Notes under the pieces: model-generated
What the model was told of the DNA's origin: nothing
Databases searched by the model: none
What the model saw: the letters and a program-made list of their open reading frames with translations, nothing else
Part shown: piece after piece, positions 31,754-41,914 of the stretch
How positions within the stretch are numbered: position 1 is the stretch's first letter
How the letters are laid out: each line of letters opens with the position of its first letter
Program-made: the position numbers and the translations under genes
DNA from: UBA4615 sp046046245
Lineage (GTDB): Bacteria > Pseudomonadota > Gammaproteobacteria > Burkholderiales > Burkholderiaceae_E
Direction of reading: 5' to 3'
DNA length: 64,000 nt
Assembly: GCA_046046245.1 (NCBI GenBank)
Contig: JBJOKE010000031.1
Location: 1-64,000, forward strand

Positions 31754-32320
31754 TCAGGCCGGCTCGAGATGCTCGCCGAGCCGCTCGGCCAGGCGCTTGC
31801 GCGCGCGGTGAAGCCGCACCCAGACATTGGCCTCGGTGATGTTCAGCTTCTCGCAGACCTCGGCCGTGCCGACCCCTTCGATCGCCTGCATCATGAAGAC
31901 CGACCGCAGGCTCTCGGGCAGGCGCTCGACCTCGTCGACCAGTGCGGCGTGCATGCGCCGGCGAGCGACCTGCTGCATCGGGTCGTCGTCGTCGCCGTGC
32001 AGCGCCGGCGCCGATGCGGCGAGCTCGAGCCGGTCCTCGCCCTCCGGACCCTCCTCGTTCGCCGCGCCGTCGAGCTTCACGTAGCGGGTCTCGCGACGGA
32101 ACGCATCCTGGATCTTGTGGTTCAGGATGCCGATCAGCCAGGTCCGGACGGCGGACTGGCCCTGGAAGCTGCCGCGGGCGCTCAGCGCCGCGAGCAGCGC
32201 GTCCTGGACGGTGTCCTCGGCCAGCGCCTCGTCGCGGATCTTGCGGCGGGCGAATCGCAGCATCGCGCCGCGATGGACGGCGAGGTCGGCGGTCGGGTCG
32301 AGGGCGAGGACGGCGGACAT
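31754..32320 (-). CDS. ECF-type RNA polymerase sigma factor
   Basis: 188 residues. Region 2 is FARRKIRDEALAEDTVQDALLAAL through VRTWLIGILNHKIQDAFRR. Region 4 is VERLPESLRSVFMMQAIEGVGTAEVCEKLNITEANVWVRLHRARKRL. Relatives are usually followed by a small zinc-binding anti-sigma (zf-HC2) gene; the next 170 bases encode no such protein in any frame I could read. It is divergent from a two-component system across about 200 bases. Confidence 0.88.
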   Translation of the reverse strand: MSAVLALDPTADLAVHRGAMLRFARRKIRDEALAEDTVQDALLAALSARGSFQGQSAVRTWLIGILNHKIQDAFRRETRYVKLDGAANEEGPEGEDRLELAASAPALHGDDDDPMQQVARRRMHAALVDEVERLPESLRSVFMMQAIEGVGTAEVCEKLNITEANVWVRLHRARKRLAERLGEHLEPA

Positions 32321-32520
32321 GGTCGTGATCCCTGGGGGGAGGAGGTCGTTGACGGTCCGACTGTGCCGACCCCTGATGGCGACCCCGTCGCGAGCGCATC
32401 ACGTTTTCGTCTCGGCCCGTCACGCCGGCGTCCCGGGGCCCGCCGTGACCGTTTTGATATCCTGCCGCGAGCACGGCGCGATGCTGCAGCGGCACACTGC
32501 TCGCGCCCGCGGAGAGACCC

Positions 32521-33218
<698 letters not shown>

Positions 33219-33222
<4 letters not shown>

Positions 33223-34691
33223 AGTCGATCCGCGCGCGCGTGCTGATGCTGGTGGCGGGCGCCGGCCTGCTGACCGCGATCGTGCTCGCCGCGGTCATGC
33301 ACATGTCGGTGCGCAGCTACTACACCGACGTGGTCTACACGCAGAGTCGCGCCTTCATCGACCGCGTGGTCGAGATGTACCCCGACCTGTGGGAGACCTA
33401 CGAGAAGAGCCCCGAGGCCTTCTCCGACCAGCTCGCCGCCTTCACCGTCTTCTCGCCGAACACCGGCATGTACCTGCTCGACCCGAAGGGCCGCGTGCTC
33501 GCGACCTCGGGCGAGCCGAAGCTCTTCTGGGGCAGCTGGTCGGTGGACCTCGTGCCGATCCGCGAGCAGCTCGCCGTCGACGCGACGATGCCGATCGCCG
33601 GCATGGACCCCGACCACCAGAACAAGTCGTGCATCGTCGCAGCCCGACCGCTGCTTCACGAGGGCCGCGAGGTCGGCTGGCTCTACGTGGTCGCGCGCGC
33701 GGCCGACGTCGGCACGCAGACGCCCGAGCTGCTGAAGAGCTACGCGATCCAGACCGCCGTCAAGGTCGCGCTGCTGACGCTCGCGATCGGCGTGGCGCTG
33801 ACCGTGGCGATGATCGCCCTCTTGACGCGACCGCTGACCGCCCTCACGCGCGCGGCCGAGCGGGTGCGCAGCAGCGGCTTCTCGGCCACGCTGTGCGAGA
33901 CCGAGTTCCCGTTCCGCGACCGCAACGACGAGATCGGCCGGCTGTCGCGGACCTTCCGCGAGACGCTCGAGCGGCTCAAGGTCGAGATGGACCGCGTCAC
34001 CCAGACCGACGCACAGCGGCGCGAGATGGTGGCCAACGTCTCGCACGACCTGCGCACGCCGCTCACCGCGCTGATCGGCCAGCTCGAGACGATCCGGATG
34101 AAGGCCGACGGCCTCGAGCCCGAGGCCCGCGATCGCTTCATCGAGGCCGCGGTCAACAATGCCCACCACCTTCGCCGCCTCACCGACGCGCTGAACGAGC
34201 TCGCCAAGCTCGACAATCCCGAACTCACCATCGAGCGCGAGCCGATCGCGCTCGGCGAGCTCGCCGACGACCTCGCGCAGCGTTACGGCATCCGCGCCGA
34301 GGAGGCCGGCGTGCACCTGCGGGTCACCTATCCCGACAAGCTGCCGCTCGCCCGCGTCGACGCCGGCCTGATCGAGCGCGCGATCGGCAACCTGCTGGAC
34401 AACGCGATCCGCGTCACGCCGGCGGGCGGCACGATCGAGCTGCGCGTGGTCGACGGGCCCGAGGGGCTGCGCGTCGAGGTCGCCGACAGCGGCCCCGGCG
34501 TGTCGACCGAGGACCAGGCCCGGGTGTTCCAGCGCTTCTACCAGGGCAGCAAGCACCGCGAGCAGCGGGGCAGTGCCGGACTGGGCCTGGCGATCGTCAA
34601 GCGCGTGGCCGAGCTGCACGGCGGCCGGGTGGGGCTGGAGAGCGCGCCGAGCCGCGGCGCGACCTTCTGGATGCTGCTGCCCACGCACTGA
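33219..34691 (+). CDS. sensor histidine kinase
   Basis: 490 residues with two membrane segments (about 8-30 and 180-205) enclosing a periplasmic sensor of about 150 residues. A HAMP linker follows, then HisKA with His276 (NVSHDLRTPLTAL) and HATPase with the N box (NLLDNAIRVTPAGG), G1 (VADSGPGVS) and G2 (GSAGLGLAIVKR). It acts on the regulator upstream. A large hairpin at the 3' end separates it from clpA. Confidence 0.93.
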
Positions 34692-34708
34692 CGACCCGGA
34701 AAAAAAGA

Positions 34709-34752
34709 GCCCGCCTCGCGGCGGGCTTCGCGGTGCCCGCCGCGAGGCGGGC
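34709..34752. terminator. large bidirectional terminator between the kinase gene and clpA
   Basis: Two 18-bp arms (34709-34726 and 34735-34752) are exact reverse complements around an 8-base loop. Each arm also contains its own 7-bp hairpin. An A-run (34699-34706) serves as the T-run for leftward transcripts from clpA. Confidence 0.75.
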
Positions 34753-34769
34753 GCACGCTCGAACCGTGA

Positions 34770-37085
34770 TCAGGCGGGCAGGACCTCGATGTCGGTCTCG
34801 CCTTCGGCGGGCGACGGCGGCGACGGCGGCGCTTCCGCGAACGACAGCACCACCTTGCCCTCCTCGTCGAGGTCCACCGTGACCTTGCCGCCGCCCACCA
34901 GCTTGCCGAACAGCAGCTCGTCGGCCAGGGCCTTGCGGATCGTGTCCTGGATCAGCCGCTGCATCGGGCGCGCGCCCATCAGCGGATCGAAGCCCTTCTC
35001 CGCCAGGTGCTTGCGCAGCCGGTCGGTGAAGATCGCGTCGACCTTCTTCTCGTGCAGCTGCTCTTCCAGCGACATCAGGAACTTGTCGACCACCCGCAGG
35101 ATGATCTGCTCGTCCAGCGCCTTGAACGAGATGATCGCGTCCAGCCGGTTGCGGAACTCGGGCGTGAACAGCCGCTTGATCTCCTGAAGCTCGTCGCCGG
35201 CCTGCTTGTTGTCCGAGAAGCCGATCGAGCGCTTCTGCAGGTCCTGCGCGCCCGCGTTCGTGGTCATGATGATGATCACGTTGCGGAAGTCGGCCTTCCG
35301 ACCGTTGTTGTCGGTCAGCGTGCCGTGGTCCATGACCTGCAGCAGGATGTTGAAGATGTCCGGGTGGGCCTTCTCGATCTCGTCGAGCAGCAGCACCGCG
35401 TGCGGCTTCTTCGTGATCGCCTCGGTCAGCAGGCCGCCCTGGTCGAAGCCGACGTAGCCGGGGGGCGCCCCGATCAGGCGCGACACCGCGTGCCGCTCCA
35501 TGTACTCCGACATGTCGAAGCGGATCAGCTCGATGCCCATCAGGAAGGCGAGCTGCTTGGCGACCTCGGTCTTGCCGACGCCGGTGGGGCCGGAGAACAG
35601 GAACGAGCCGATCGGCTTGTCCGGCTTGCCCAGGCCCGAGCGCGCCATCTTGATCGCGGCCGACAGTGCCTCGATCGAGGCGTCCTGGCCGAACACGACG
35701 TTGCGCAGGTCGCGCTCGAGGAACTGCAGCTTCGAGCGGTCGTCCGACGACACCGAGGTCGGCGGGATCCGCGCGATCTTCGCGACGATGTCCTCGATCT
35801 CACCCTTGCCGACGACCTTCTTCTGCTTCGACTTGGGCAGGATCCGCTGCGCGGCGCCGGCCTCGTCGATCACGTCGATGGCCTTGTCGGGCAGGTGGCG
35901 GTCGTTGATGAACTTCGCCGACAGCTCCGCCGCGGCCGACAGCGCCGACGACGAGTACTTGATGCCGTGGTGCTCCTCGAAGCGCGACTTCAGGCCGCGC
36001 AGGATCTGCACCGTCTGCTCGACCGTGGGCTCGACGACGTCGATCTTCTGGAAGCGCCGCGACAGCGCGTGGTCCTTCTCGAAGATGCCGCGGTACTCGT
36101 TGAAGGTGGTGGCCCCCACGCACTTCAGCTGACCCGACGACAGCGCCGGCTTCAGCAGGTTCGACGCGTCGAGCGTGCCGCCCGAGGCCGAGCCCGCGCC
36201 GATCAGCGTGTGGATCTCGTCGATGAACAGGATCGCGTTCGGGTTCGCCTTCAGCTGCTTCAGCACGGCCTTGAGCCGCTGCTCGAAGTCGCCGCGGTAC
36301 TTGGTGCCGGCCAGCAGCGCGCCCATGTCGAGCGAGTAGACGGTCGACTCGGACAGCACCTCGGGCACGTCGCCCTGGGTGATCCGCCAGGCCAGGCCCT
36401 CGGCGATCGCGGTCTTGCCCACGCCGGCCTCGCCGACCAGCAGCGGGTTGTTCTTGCGGCGCCGGCACAGCACCTGGATGACCCGCTCGACCTCGGACTC
36501 GCGCCCGATCAGCGGATCGATCCGGCCTTCCTTGGCCGACACGTTGAGGTTGGTGGTGAACTGCTCGAGCGCGCCCTGCTGGGCGGCCGCGGCGTTCTCC
36601 TCGCCCTGCTCCTGCGGCTCCTCCTTGGCCTGCTCCTTCGGCTGCGGCGTCTTGGTGATGCCGTGCGAGATGAAGTTGACCACGTCCAGCCGGGTGATCC
36701 CCTGCTGGTGGAGGTAATAGACCGCGTGCGAGTCCTTCTCGCCGAAGATCGCGACGAGCACGTTCGCCCCGGTGACCTCCTTCTTGCCGTTGGAGGTCGA
36801 CTGGACGTGCATGATCGCCCGCTGGATCACCCGCTGGAACCCGAGCGTGGGCTGGGTGTCGATCTCCTCGTTGCCGGGGACGACCGGGGTGTTCTCTCGG
36901 ATGAAGTTGCCCAGGTTCTTGCGCAGGTCGTCGATGTTGGCCGCGCAGGCCCGAAGCACTTCGGCTGCCGAGGGGTTGTCCAGCAGCGCCAGCAGCAGGT
37001 GCTCGACGGTGATGAACTCGTGTCGCTGCTGGCGCGCCTCGACGAACGCCATGTGCAGGCTGACTTCCAACTCTTGCGCGATCAT
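34770..37085 (-). CDS. clpA: ATP-dependent Clp protease ATP-binding subunit ClpA
   Basis: 771 residues. The Clp N-domain (1-145), Gln/Glu-rich linker, first AAA+ module (GEAGVGKT; ILFIDEIHTLIGAGSASGG) and second module (GPTGVGKT; VLLLDEIEKAHPDIFNILLQ) are all present, and the family C-terminus is intact. It unfolds substrates for ClpP, with ClpS as N-end-rule adaptor. The start MIAQELEVSLHMAF is fixed by the four-base overlap with the clpS stop. Confidence 0.97.
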   Translation of the reverse strand: MIAQELEVSLHMAFVEARQQRHEFITVEHLLLALLDNPSAAEVLRACAANIDDLRKNLGNFIRENTPVVPGNEEIDTQPTLGFQRVIQRAIMHVQSTSNGKKEVTGANVLVAIFGEKDSHAVYYLHQQGITRLDVVNFISHGITKTPQPKEQAKEEPQEQGEENAAAAQQGALEQFTTNLNVSAKEGRIDPLIGRESEVERVIQVLCRRRKNNPLLVGEAGVGKTAIAEGLAWRITQGDVPEVLSESTVYSLDMGALLAGTKYRGDFEQRLKAVLKQLKANPNAILFIDEIHTLIGAGSASGGTLDASNLLKPALSSGQLKCVGATTFNEYRGIFEKDHALSRRFQKIDVVEPTVEQTVQILRGLKSRFEEHHGIKYSSSALSAAAELSAKFINDRHLPDKAIDVIDEAGAAQRILPKSKQKKVVGKGEIEDIVAKIARIPPTSVSSDDRSKLQFLERDLRNVVFGQDASIEALSAAIKMARSGLGKPDKPIGSFLFSGPTGVGKTEVAKQLAFLMGIELIRFDMSEYMERHAVSRLIGAPPGYVGFDQGGLLTEAITKKPHAVLLLDEIEKAHPDIFNILLQVMDHGTLTDNNGRKADFRNVIIIMTTNAGAQDLQKRSIGFSDNKQAGDELQEIKRLFTPEFRNRLDAIISFKALDEQIILRVVDKFLMSLEEQLHEKKVDAIFTDRLRKHLAEKGFDPLMGARPMQRLIQDTIRKALADELLFGKLVGGGKVTVDLDEEGKVVLSFAEAPPSPPSPAEGETDIEVLPA

Positions 37086-37390
37086 GCTTCCTCCATCACG
37101 CACTGCAAAGGGTGCTGGTGCTGGCGTGAGTATCCGCTGACTTGTTCCACCTTCGAGGCCGCCACGTCCCGCGGGTAGACCCCGCAGACGCCCCGGCCCT
37201 CGCGGTGGACCTTCAACATCACCTGGGTCGCCTTCTCCCGACCCATCCCGAAGAACTTCTGCAGCACCCCGACGACGAACTCCATGGGCGTGTAGTCGTC
37301 GTTGAGCAGCGCGACCTCATACATCGGCGGCGGCTTGAGCCGGGCTTCCTTCTTCTCGAGGACGGTCGAGGGATCGCGCGACGTGGCCAT
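37082..37390 (-). CDS. clpS: ATP-dependent Clp protease adaptor ClpS
   Basis: 102 residues. It has the ClpS core: YEVALLNDDYTPMEFVVGVL, TQVMLKVHREGRGVCGVY and HPLQCVMEEA. It delivers N-degron substrates to ClpA, encoded immediately downstream with an ATGA overlap. I chose ATG 37390 (MATSRDPSTVLEKKE) because it fits the usual N-terminal length; ATG 37402 would add four residues. The gene is divergent from the cold-shock gene. Confidence 0.94.
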   Translation of the reverse strand: MATSRDPSTVLEKKEARLKPPPMYEVALLNDDYTPMEFVVGVLQKFFGMGREKATQVMLKVHREGRGVCGVYPRDVAASKVEQVSGYSRQHQHPLQCVMEEA

Positions 37391-37602
37391 GGCGACGATC
37401 ATTCTATCGGGTCGGACACCCGCTGCAACAACGCCGCCCGACTCTTTCATGGGGTCTGTGCGGGGTTTCACAAGCGGGAGCGGATCGGCCTCGCCGGCGG
37501 ACGCCCGGCATCGACGAACGGCGCGAGCACGTCGGCGCGCGCGAGACGCCCGCCTCAGCGGACCTTGACTGCAGCGGGCTCTTGGAAAAGAATCCGCCCG
37601 CA

Positions 37603-37624
37603 CCGCCGGAAGGGTTTCCGGCGG
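37603..37624 (+). promoter_or_regulatory. hairpin in the 5' leader of the cold-shock gene
   Basis: CCGCCGGAA (37603-37611) and TTCCGGCGG (37616-37624) form a perfect 9-bp stem with a four-base loop, ending 38 bases before the cold-shock ATG. Cold-shock mRNAs often have structured leaders that act in cold translation. Whether it lies in the transcript depends on an unmapped start. Confidence 0.4.
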
Positions 37625-37662
37625 CGGGATACTTCGAAAAATGCTTCAGGGACGGCAGGGTT

Positions 37663-37869
37663 ATGGCTACCGGTACTGTCAAGTGGTTCAACGACGCCAA
37701 GGGGTACGGTTTCATCACCCCTGACGACGGCGGCGAAGACCTGTTCGCGCACTTCAGTTCGATCCAGATGAACGGGTTCAAGTCGCTGAAGGAAGGTCAG
37801 AAGGTCCAGTTCGAGGTGGTCCAGGGCCCGAAGGGCAAGCAGGCCTCGAACATCCAGCAGTCACAGTAA
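37663..37869 (+). CDS. cold-shock protein, CspA family
   Basis: 68 residues, a single CSD: MATGTVKWFNDAKGYGFITP has RNP1-like GYGFI, and DLFAHFSSI is RNP2-like. It binds single-stranded RNA and DNA as a chaperone. The position beside clpS-clpA is common in betaproteobacteria. A clear intrinsic terminator follows at 37897. Confidence 0.95.
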   Translation: MATGTVKWFNDAKGYGFITPDDGGEDLFAHFSSIQMNGFKSLKEGQKVQFEVVQGPKGKQASNIQQSQ

Positions 37870-37896
37870 GCGCCACCGCGCACATCGGAACGAGGA

Positions 37897-37921
37897 AAAC
37901 GCCGGGTCGATCCCGGCGTTT
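37897..37921 (+). terminator. intrinsic terminator of the cold-shock gene
   Basis: AAACGCCGGG / CCCGGCGTTT with a five-base loop, followed by CCATTTCC. Confidence 0.7.
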
Positions 37922-38057
37922 CCATTTCCGCGCGGCGCGGCAGCGCGACCGACCCCATTGTGCGGCGCGACAGGCGCCGCTTCAAGGGCAACCGCCGGCC
38001 CGAGGGGGCGTCCGGGACGTTCGCGGGCGCGTCGTGCGTCCCGGCGCGGCCTCGCCG

Positions 38058-38777
38058 TCAGGCCACCGCGGGCAGCACGTCGACCGCGTAGCGGTGAACG
38101 ATCGAGCGGCCGAGCACCGGGTCGTGCAGGCGCAACTCCATCCGCGCCGCGGGCCGTACGCCCTCGCCGCGCGCGTTCGGCAGTGCGCCCAGCGTCCCGC
38201 AGGTCATGAAGCGGCCGTCCTCGCCCCCCTCGCGGGCGTAGAAGCCGTCGCGCAGCGACTGCAGCGGGCGGATCGCCGCGAGCGTGCCCGACTGGTAGTC
38301 GACCCACTGCCCGTCCTCCAGGATCCGCGAGCCCAGCACCAGTCCGTCCTGGCGGTCGGCCACGTCGGCCCAGCGCCAGGCGGCGGTCGCGACCGGCTTC
38401 GGGCACATCTGCTTCGAGACCGCGACGGAGTAGGTCTCGACCCGGCGATCGGTGTGATCGGAGCCCACGCTCAGCCACCACTCGCCGTCGGCGAAGAAGA
38501 GCACCGGCTCGGCCTCGCCCGAGCTGTCGCCGCCGAGCACCTCGACGGTCGCGTCCTGGGTCAGCAGGTTCGCGCCGACGCGGTAGTAGAGCGGCACCGA
38601 CGACGGTCGCGGCACGCCGATCGCCTCGAGCTCGGCGATGTGGTGCTCGATCGCCGCGGGGTCGCGGCCGGTCCAGCCGGCGACGACGAGCCGGCGGGGC
38701 TCGATGGTGAGGCTGCGGGCATGGCGGGTGCCGTCCGCGGAGACGGACTCGCAGGCGAAGGTGAGGGACGCGGGCAT
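38058..38777 (-). CDS. DUF2848 family protein
   Basis: 239 residues of the DUF2848 family. Recognisable stretches are LVVAGWTGRDPAAIEHHIAELEAIG, PLYYRVGANLLTQ, GSDHTDRRVE, VSKQMCPKPVA and MTCGTLGAL. The fold is thought to be related to fumarylacetoacetate hydrolase-type enzymes, but the function is not established. It is the last gene of the TRAP cluster, 43 bases after DctM, so it may act on the imported compound. Confidence 0.8.
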   Translation of the reverse strand: MPASLTFACESVSADGTRHARSLTIEPRRLVVAGWTGRDPAAIEHHIAELEAIGVPRPSSVPLYYRVGANLLTQDATVEVLGGDSSGEAEPVLFFADGEWWLSVGSDHTDRRVETYSVAVSKQMCPKPVATAAWRWADVADRQDGLVLGSRILEDGQWVDYQSGTLAAIRPLQSLRDGFYAREGGEDGRFMTCGTLGALPNARGEGVRPAARMELRLHDPVLGRSIVHRYAVDVLPAVA

Positions 38778-38820
38778 CGCAGGGGCTTCCGGGAGGGTCG
38801 TGACGGGGACGGGCCGCCGG

Positions 38821-40215
38821 CTACATCAGCGCGTTCGGCAGCCACAGGGCGATCTGCGGGAACACCATGAGCGCCAGCACCGCCACCATGTAGGCGCCCA
38901 TGAAGGGCATCACGCCGGCGAACACGTCCGTGATCGGGCCGGGCTGGCGGCGCATGCCCTGCAGCACGTAGAGCACGGTGCCGTCGGGCGGGCTGATCAT
39001 CGCGATCTCGACCAGCATCGTGATCACGACGCCGAACCAGATCGGGTCGTAGCCCAGCGCCTTCACCACCGGGAAGAGCAGCGGAATGGTGGTGATCACC
39101 ATCGACATGCCTTCCATGAAGGTGCCGAGCGCGAGGTAGAAGCCGATGATCACCAGCATGATCACCCAGCCCGGGAACGGCAGGCCGGTCAGGAACTTCG
39201 ACAGCATCTGCGGGATGCCGAGCGAGGACAGCACGTAGTTGAGGAAATACGCGCCGAACAGGATCAGCGCGATCATCGACGTGGTCCGCGCGGTGGCGCG
39301 CATCGATTCGGCGAGCATCCGCCAGCCGAGCTTGCGGTCGACGGCGGCCAGCACCAGGGAGCCCGCCACGCCGAGCGCGGCCGACTCGGTGGGCGTGGCC
39401 CAGCCCGCGTAGATCGTGCCGAGCACCAGGCCGATCAGCAGCACGGTCGGCACCAGGTCCGACAGGCTCGCGAGCCGCGCCGCCCAGCCCGAGGGCGCAC
39501 CGGGGCCACCGCCGCGCAATCCGAGCCTGCGGCTGTAGTAGAGGATCGTCAGCGTGAAGAGCGCGACCACCAGCAGGCTCGGCCCGACCGCGGCGAGGTA
39601 GAGCGCGCCCACCGAGGTCTCGGTGATCAGCCCGTAGATGATGAAGGTGATGCCCGGCGGGATCAGGTTGCCGAGCGCACCGCCGGCGGCGAGCGAGCCC
39701 AGGACCAGCTTCGGCGGATAGTGGCTCTTCTCGAAGTAGGGCAGCGCGACCGAACCCATCGTGGCCGCCGTGGCCACGCTCGAGCCGGCCACCGCCGAGA
39801 ACACCGCGCAGGCCGCGACGTTGGTGTGCAGCAGACCGCCCGGCAGTCGGCCCATCCAGACGTTGAGCGCGCGGTAGAGCCGCTCGGACAACCCGGCACG
39901 CAGCATCACCTCGCCCATCAGCAGGAACAGCGGCACCGAGACCAGCACGAAGTTGGTCGACGGTCCCCAGATCATCTCGCCGATGAAGTTCCAGAACGGC
40001 CGGTCCGACAGGCCGAAGCCGGCGAGCAGCGCGAGCAGCGCCAGCGCGGCGCCCACGTGGATGCCGCCGGCGAAGAACGCGACGAACGCGCAGAGGACCG
40101 CGACCAGCGCCCACCACGGGACGGCGCCCGCGGTGGCGGCGGCGCCCGCGCCGCCGAACAGCGAGGCACCGCCGATCAGCAGGCCGATCGCGACGATGAA
40201 GACGACGGCGATCAT
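38821..40215 (-). CDS. TRAP transporter large permease, DctM family
   Basis: 464 residues with about twelve hydrophobic segments. DctM features include FVLVSVPLFLLMGEVMLRAGL, NLIPPGITFIIYGLITE, TPTESAALGVAGSLVLAA and MVITTIPLLFPVVKALGYDPIWFG. It is the ion-coupled membrane component. Its ATG overlaps the DctQ stop by four bases. The substrate is unknown. Confidence 0.92.
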   Translation of the reverse strand: MIAVVFIVAIGLLIGGASLFGGAGAAATAGAVPWWALVAVLCAFVAFFAGGIHVGAALALLALLAGFGLSDRPFWNFIGEMIWGPSTNFVLVSVPLFLLMGEVMLRAGLSERLYRALNVWMGRLPGGLLHTNVAACAVFSAVAGSSVATAATMGSVALPYFEKSHYPPKLVLGSLAAGGALGNLIPPGITFIIYGLITETSVGALYLAAVGPSLLVVALFTLTILYYSRRLGLRGGGPGAPSGWAARLASLSDLVPTVLLIGLVLGTIYAGWATPTESAALGVAGSLVLAAVDRKLGWRMLAESMRATARTTSMIALILFGAYFLNYVLSSLGIPQMLSKFLTGLPFPGWVIMLVIIGFYLALGTFMEGMSMVITTIPLLFPVVKALGYDPIWFGVVITMLVEIAMISPPDGTVLYVLQGMRRQPGPITDVFAGVMPFMGAYMVAVLALMVFPQIALWLPNALM

Positions 40216-40802
40216 CGGCGGGGCTCCTGCGGGCCCGCGCCCTGCCCCACCGCCTCGAGCGTCTCCTCGGCCTCCTCGACGTAGCTGCGCGCCATCAGCG
40301 CACGGTCGACGCCGTCGGCGTCACCGGCCAGCACGCCGCGCACCGAGCGCGCGGCGAGCGCGGCGACCGCCAGCAGCATCAACGCGAGCCCCGCGGCCCA
40401 CAGCCCCTGCGGCAGCGCGAGCGGCGTGCGCATCGTGGACAGGTCGGTCGAGCCGAAGTCCCACGAGTCCTTCGCGAGCGAGACCGCACCCCAGGCGAAG
40501 AACCCGATGGAGACCAGCAGCGCCCCGAGCGACACGAGATGCAGCCAGACCCGCGCGCCGAGCGGCATCTTCTGGACCAGCACGTCGATGCGGACGTGGC
40601 CGCGCTCGAGCAGCGTGCCCGCCAGCCCCCAGGTCATGCCGATCGCCATCAGGTAGCCGGTCAGCTCCGTGGTCGCCTCGGTGGAGAACCCGAGCAGCCG
40701 GCGGGCCACGATGTCGAACGTGATCAGCACCGTGATGGCCAGGTAGCACCACCCGGCCACGGTCATCGCCTTGCCGCTCAGCCACTCGAGCGCGCGGAAC
40801 AC
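40212..40802 (-). CDS. TRAP transporter small permease, DctQ family
   Basis: 196 residues, GTG start at 40802, with four transmembrane segments and the family pattern YLAITVLITFDIVARRLLGFSTEATTELTGYLMAIGM and LLERGHVRIDVLVQKM. It is the small membrane subunit between DctP and DctM. The C-terminus carries a hydrophilic tail of about 40 residues. Confidence 0.9.
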   Translation of the reverse strand: MFRALEWLSGKAMTVAGWCYLAITVLITFDIVARRLLGFSTEATTELTGYLMAIGMTWGLAGTLLERGHVRIDVLVQKMPLGARVWLHLVSLGALLVSIGFFAWGAVSLAKDSWDFGSTDLSTMRTPLALPQGLWAAGLALMLLAVAALAARSVRGVLAGDADGVDRALMARSYVEEAEETLEAVGQGAGPQEPRR

Positions 40803-40803
40803 G

Positions 40804-41883
40804 TCACTTGCCCGGCGTGTACTTGATGCCGGTGATCGGGGCGATCACGTCGTTGTAGACGGTGGCGCAGCGATCGCCGCAGCGCTTGACCCAGCCGGGC
40901 AGCACGTCCTCGCCGAGCTCCTTGCGGATCGCGGCGGCCGTGTCGGCGGCAGGCTTGACCTCGACCATCGGCTTCCTGATCAGCGTGTGCAGCTTGCAGC
41001 CCGCCTCGCGGCCGACGTTGCAGGCCACGCCGTCCTCGGTCGCCTCGACGCCGAGCTTCCACTGCGCGTCCTGCACCTCGGCGAAGGTCTTCTCGAACTG
41101 GGCGCGGATCGCCGGGTCGAGCTTGTTCCACCACGCGAGGTTCACGAAGTAGCCGGCGGTCGACCACGACAGCGGGAACGTGTACAGGTGGGTCGTGACC
41201 TCGGGCCACTTCACGCCATTGCCCGAGCCCGAGCCGGTGATGCCGCAGTCGACCGTGCCGCGCTCGAGCGCGGTGTAGACCTCGCCGAACGCGAGGGAGA
41301 CCGGCTGCGCGCCCAGCGCCTTCATCAGGTCAGCGGCCGACGGGCCGTTGGTGCGCACCTTCAGGCCCTTCAGGTCCGCCAGGCCGGTGATCGGCTTGCG
41401 GCAGAAGAGCATCTGGCCCGAGAACGGATAGGTGGCGATCAGCTTGATGCCGAGCCGCTCGAGCTCCTTGTTGGCCACCGGCATCATCGCGTCGGCGACC
41501 TTGCGGGCCTGGCCGATCTCGGCGTTCATCCCGGCGAGGTCGACGCCGTCGAGCATCGGCACGTCGCCCGACACGGTGGTCAGCGGCGCGGCGGCGATGT
41601 CGACCTGTCCCGAGCGGACCAGCCGCAGCACCTCGGGACCGTTGACGTTGCGCTCGGGCCAGGACGACAGCGTGACCTCGACGCGGCCGCCGGTGGCCTT
41701 GGCCATGCCGTCGCGCAGCATCGGCTGGTCGACGCGCGTGTATTGCGGCAGGTTCGGCGCGACCTGGGTGATCGCCTGCACCGCGACCTTCGGCCCGGCG
41801 GGGACCTGCTGCGCGTGGACGGAGAAGGCGGCCAGCACGGCTGCGAGCGTGGTGGCGGCGAACGGCAGGGAACGGCGGATCAT
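40804..41883 (-). CDS. TRAP transporter substrate-binding protein, DctP family
   Basis: 359 residues with a signal peptide (about 1-24, cleavage after VHA). I chose ATG 41883, five bases after GGAGG, over a GTG two codons upstream. Family features include YPFSGQMLFCRKPITGLADLKGLKVRT, AFGEVYTALERGTVDCGITG and EVTTHLYTFPLSWSTAGYFVNLAWW. It captures the substrate in the periplasm; the type of acid cannot be deduced. Two Cys pairs in the C-terminal part may form a disulfide. Confidence 0.92.
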   Translation of the reverse strand: MIRRSLPFAATTLAAVLAAFSVHAQQVPAGPKVAVQAITQVAPNLPQYTRVDQPMLRDGMAKATGGRVEVTLSSWPERNVNGPEVLRLVRSGQVDIAAAPLTTVSGDVPMLDGVDLAGMNAEIGQARKVADAMMPVANKELERLGIKLIATYPFSGQMLFCRKPITGLADLKGLKVRTNGPSAADLMKALGAQPVSLAFGEVYTALERGTVDCGITGSGSGNGVKWPEVTTHLYTFPLSWSTAGYFVNLAWWNKLDPAIRAQFEKTFAEVQDAQWKLGVEATEDGVACNVGREAGCKLHTLIRKPMVEVKPAADTAAAIRKELGEDVLPGWVKRCGDRCATVYNDVIAPITGIKYTPGK

Positions 41884-41914
41884 GGGCACCTCCGAGGGAA
41901 CGGTTGGGACGGGT

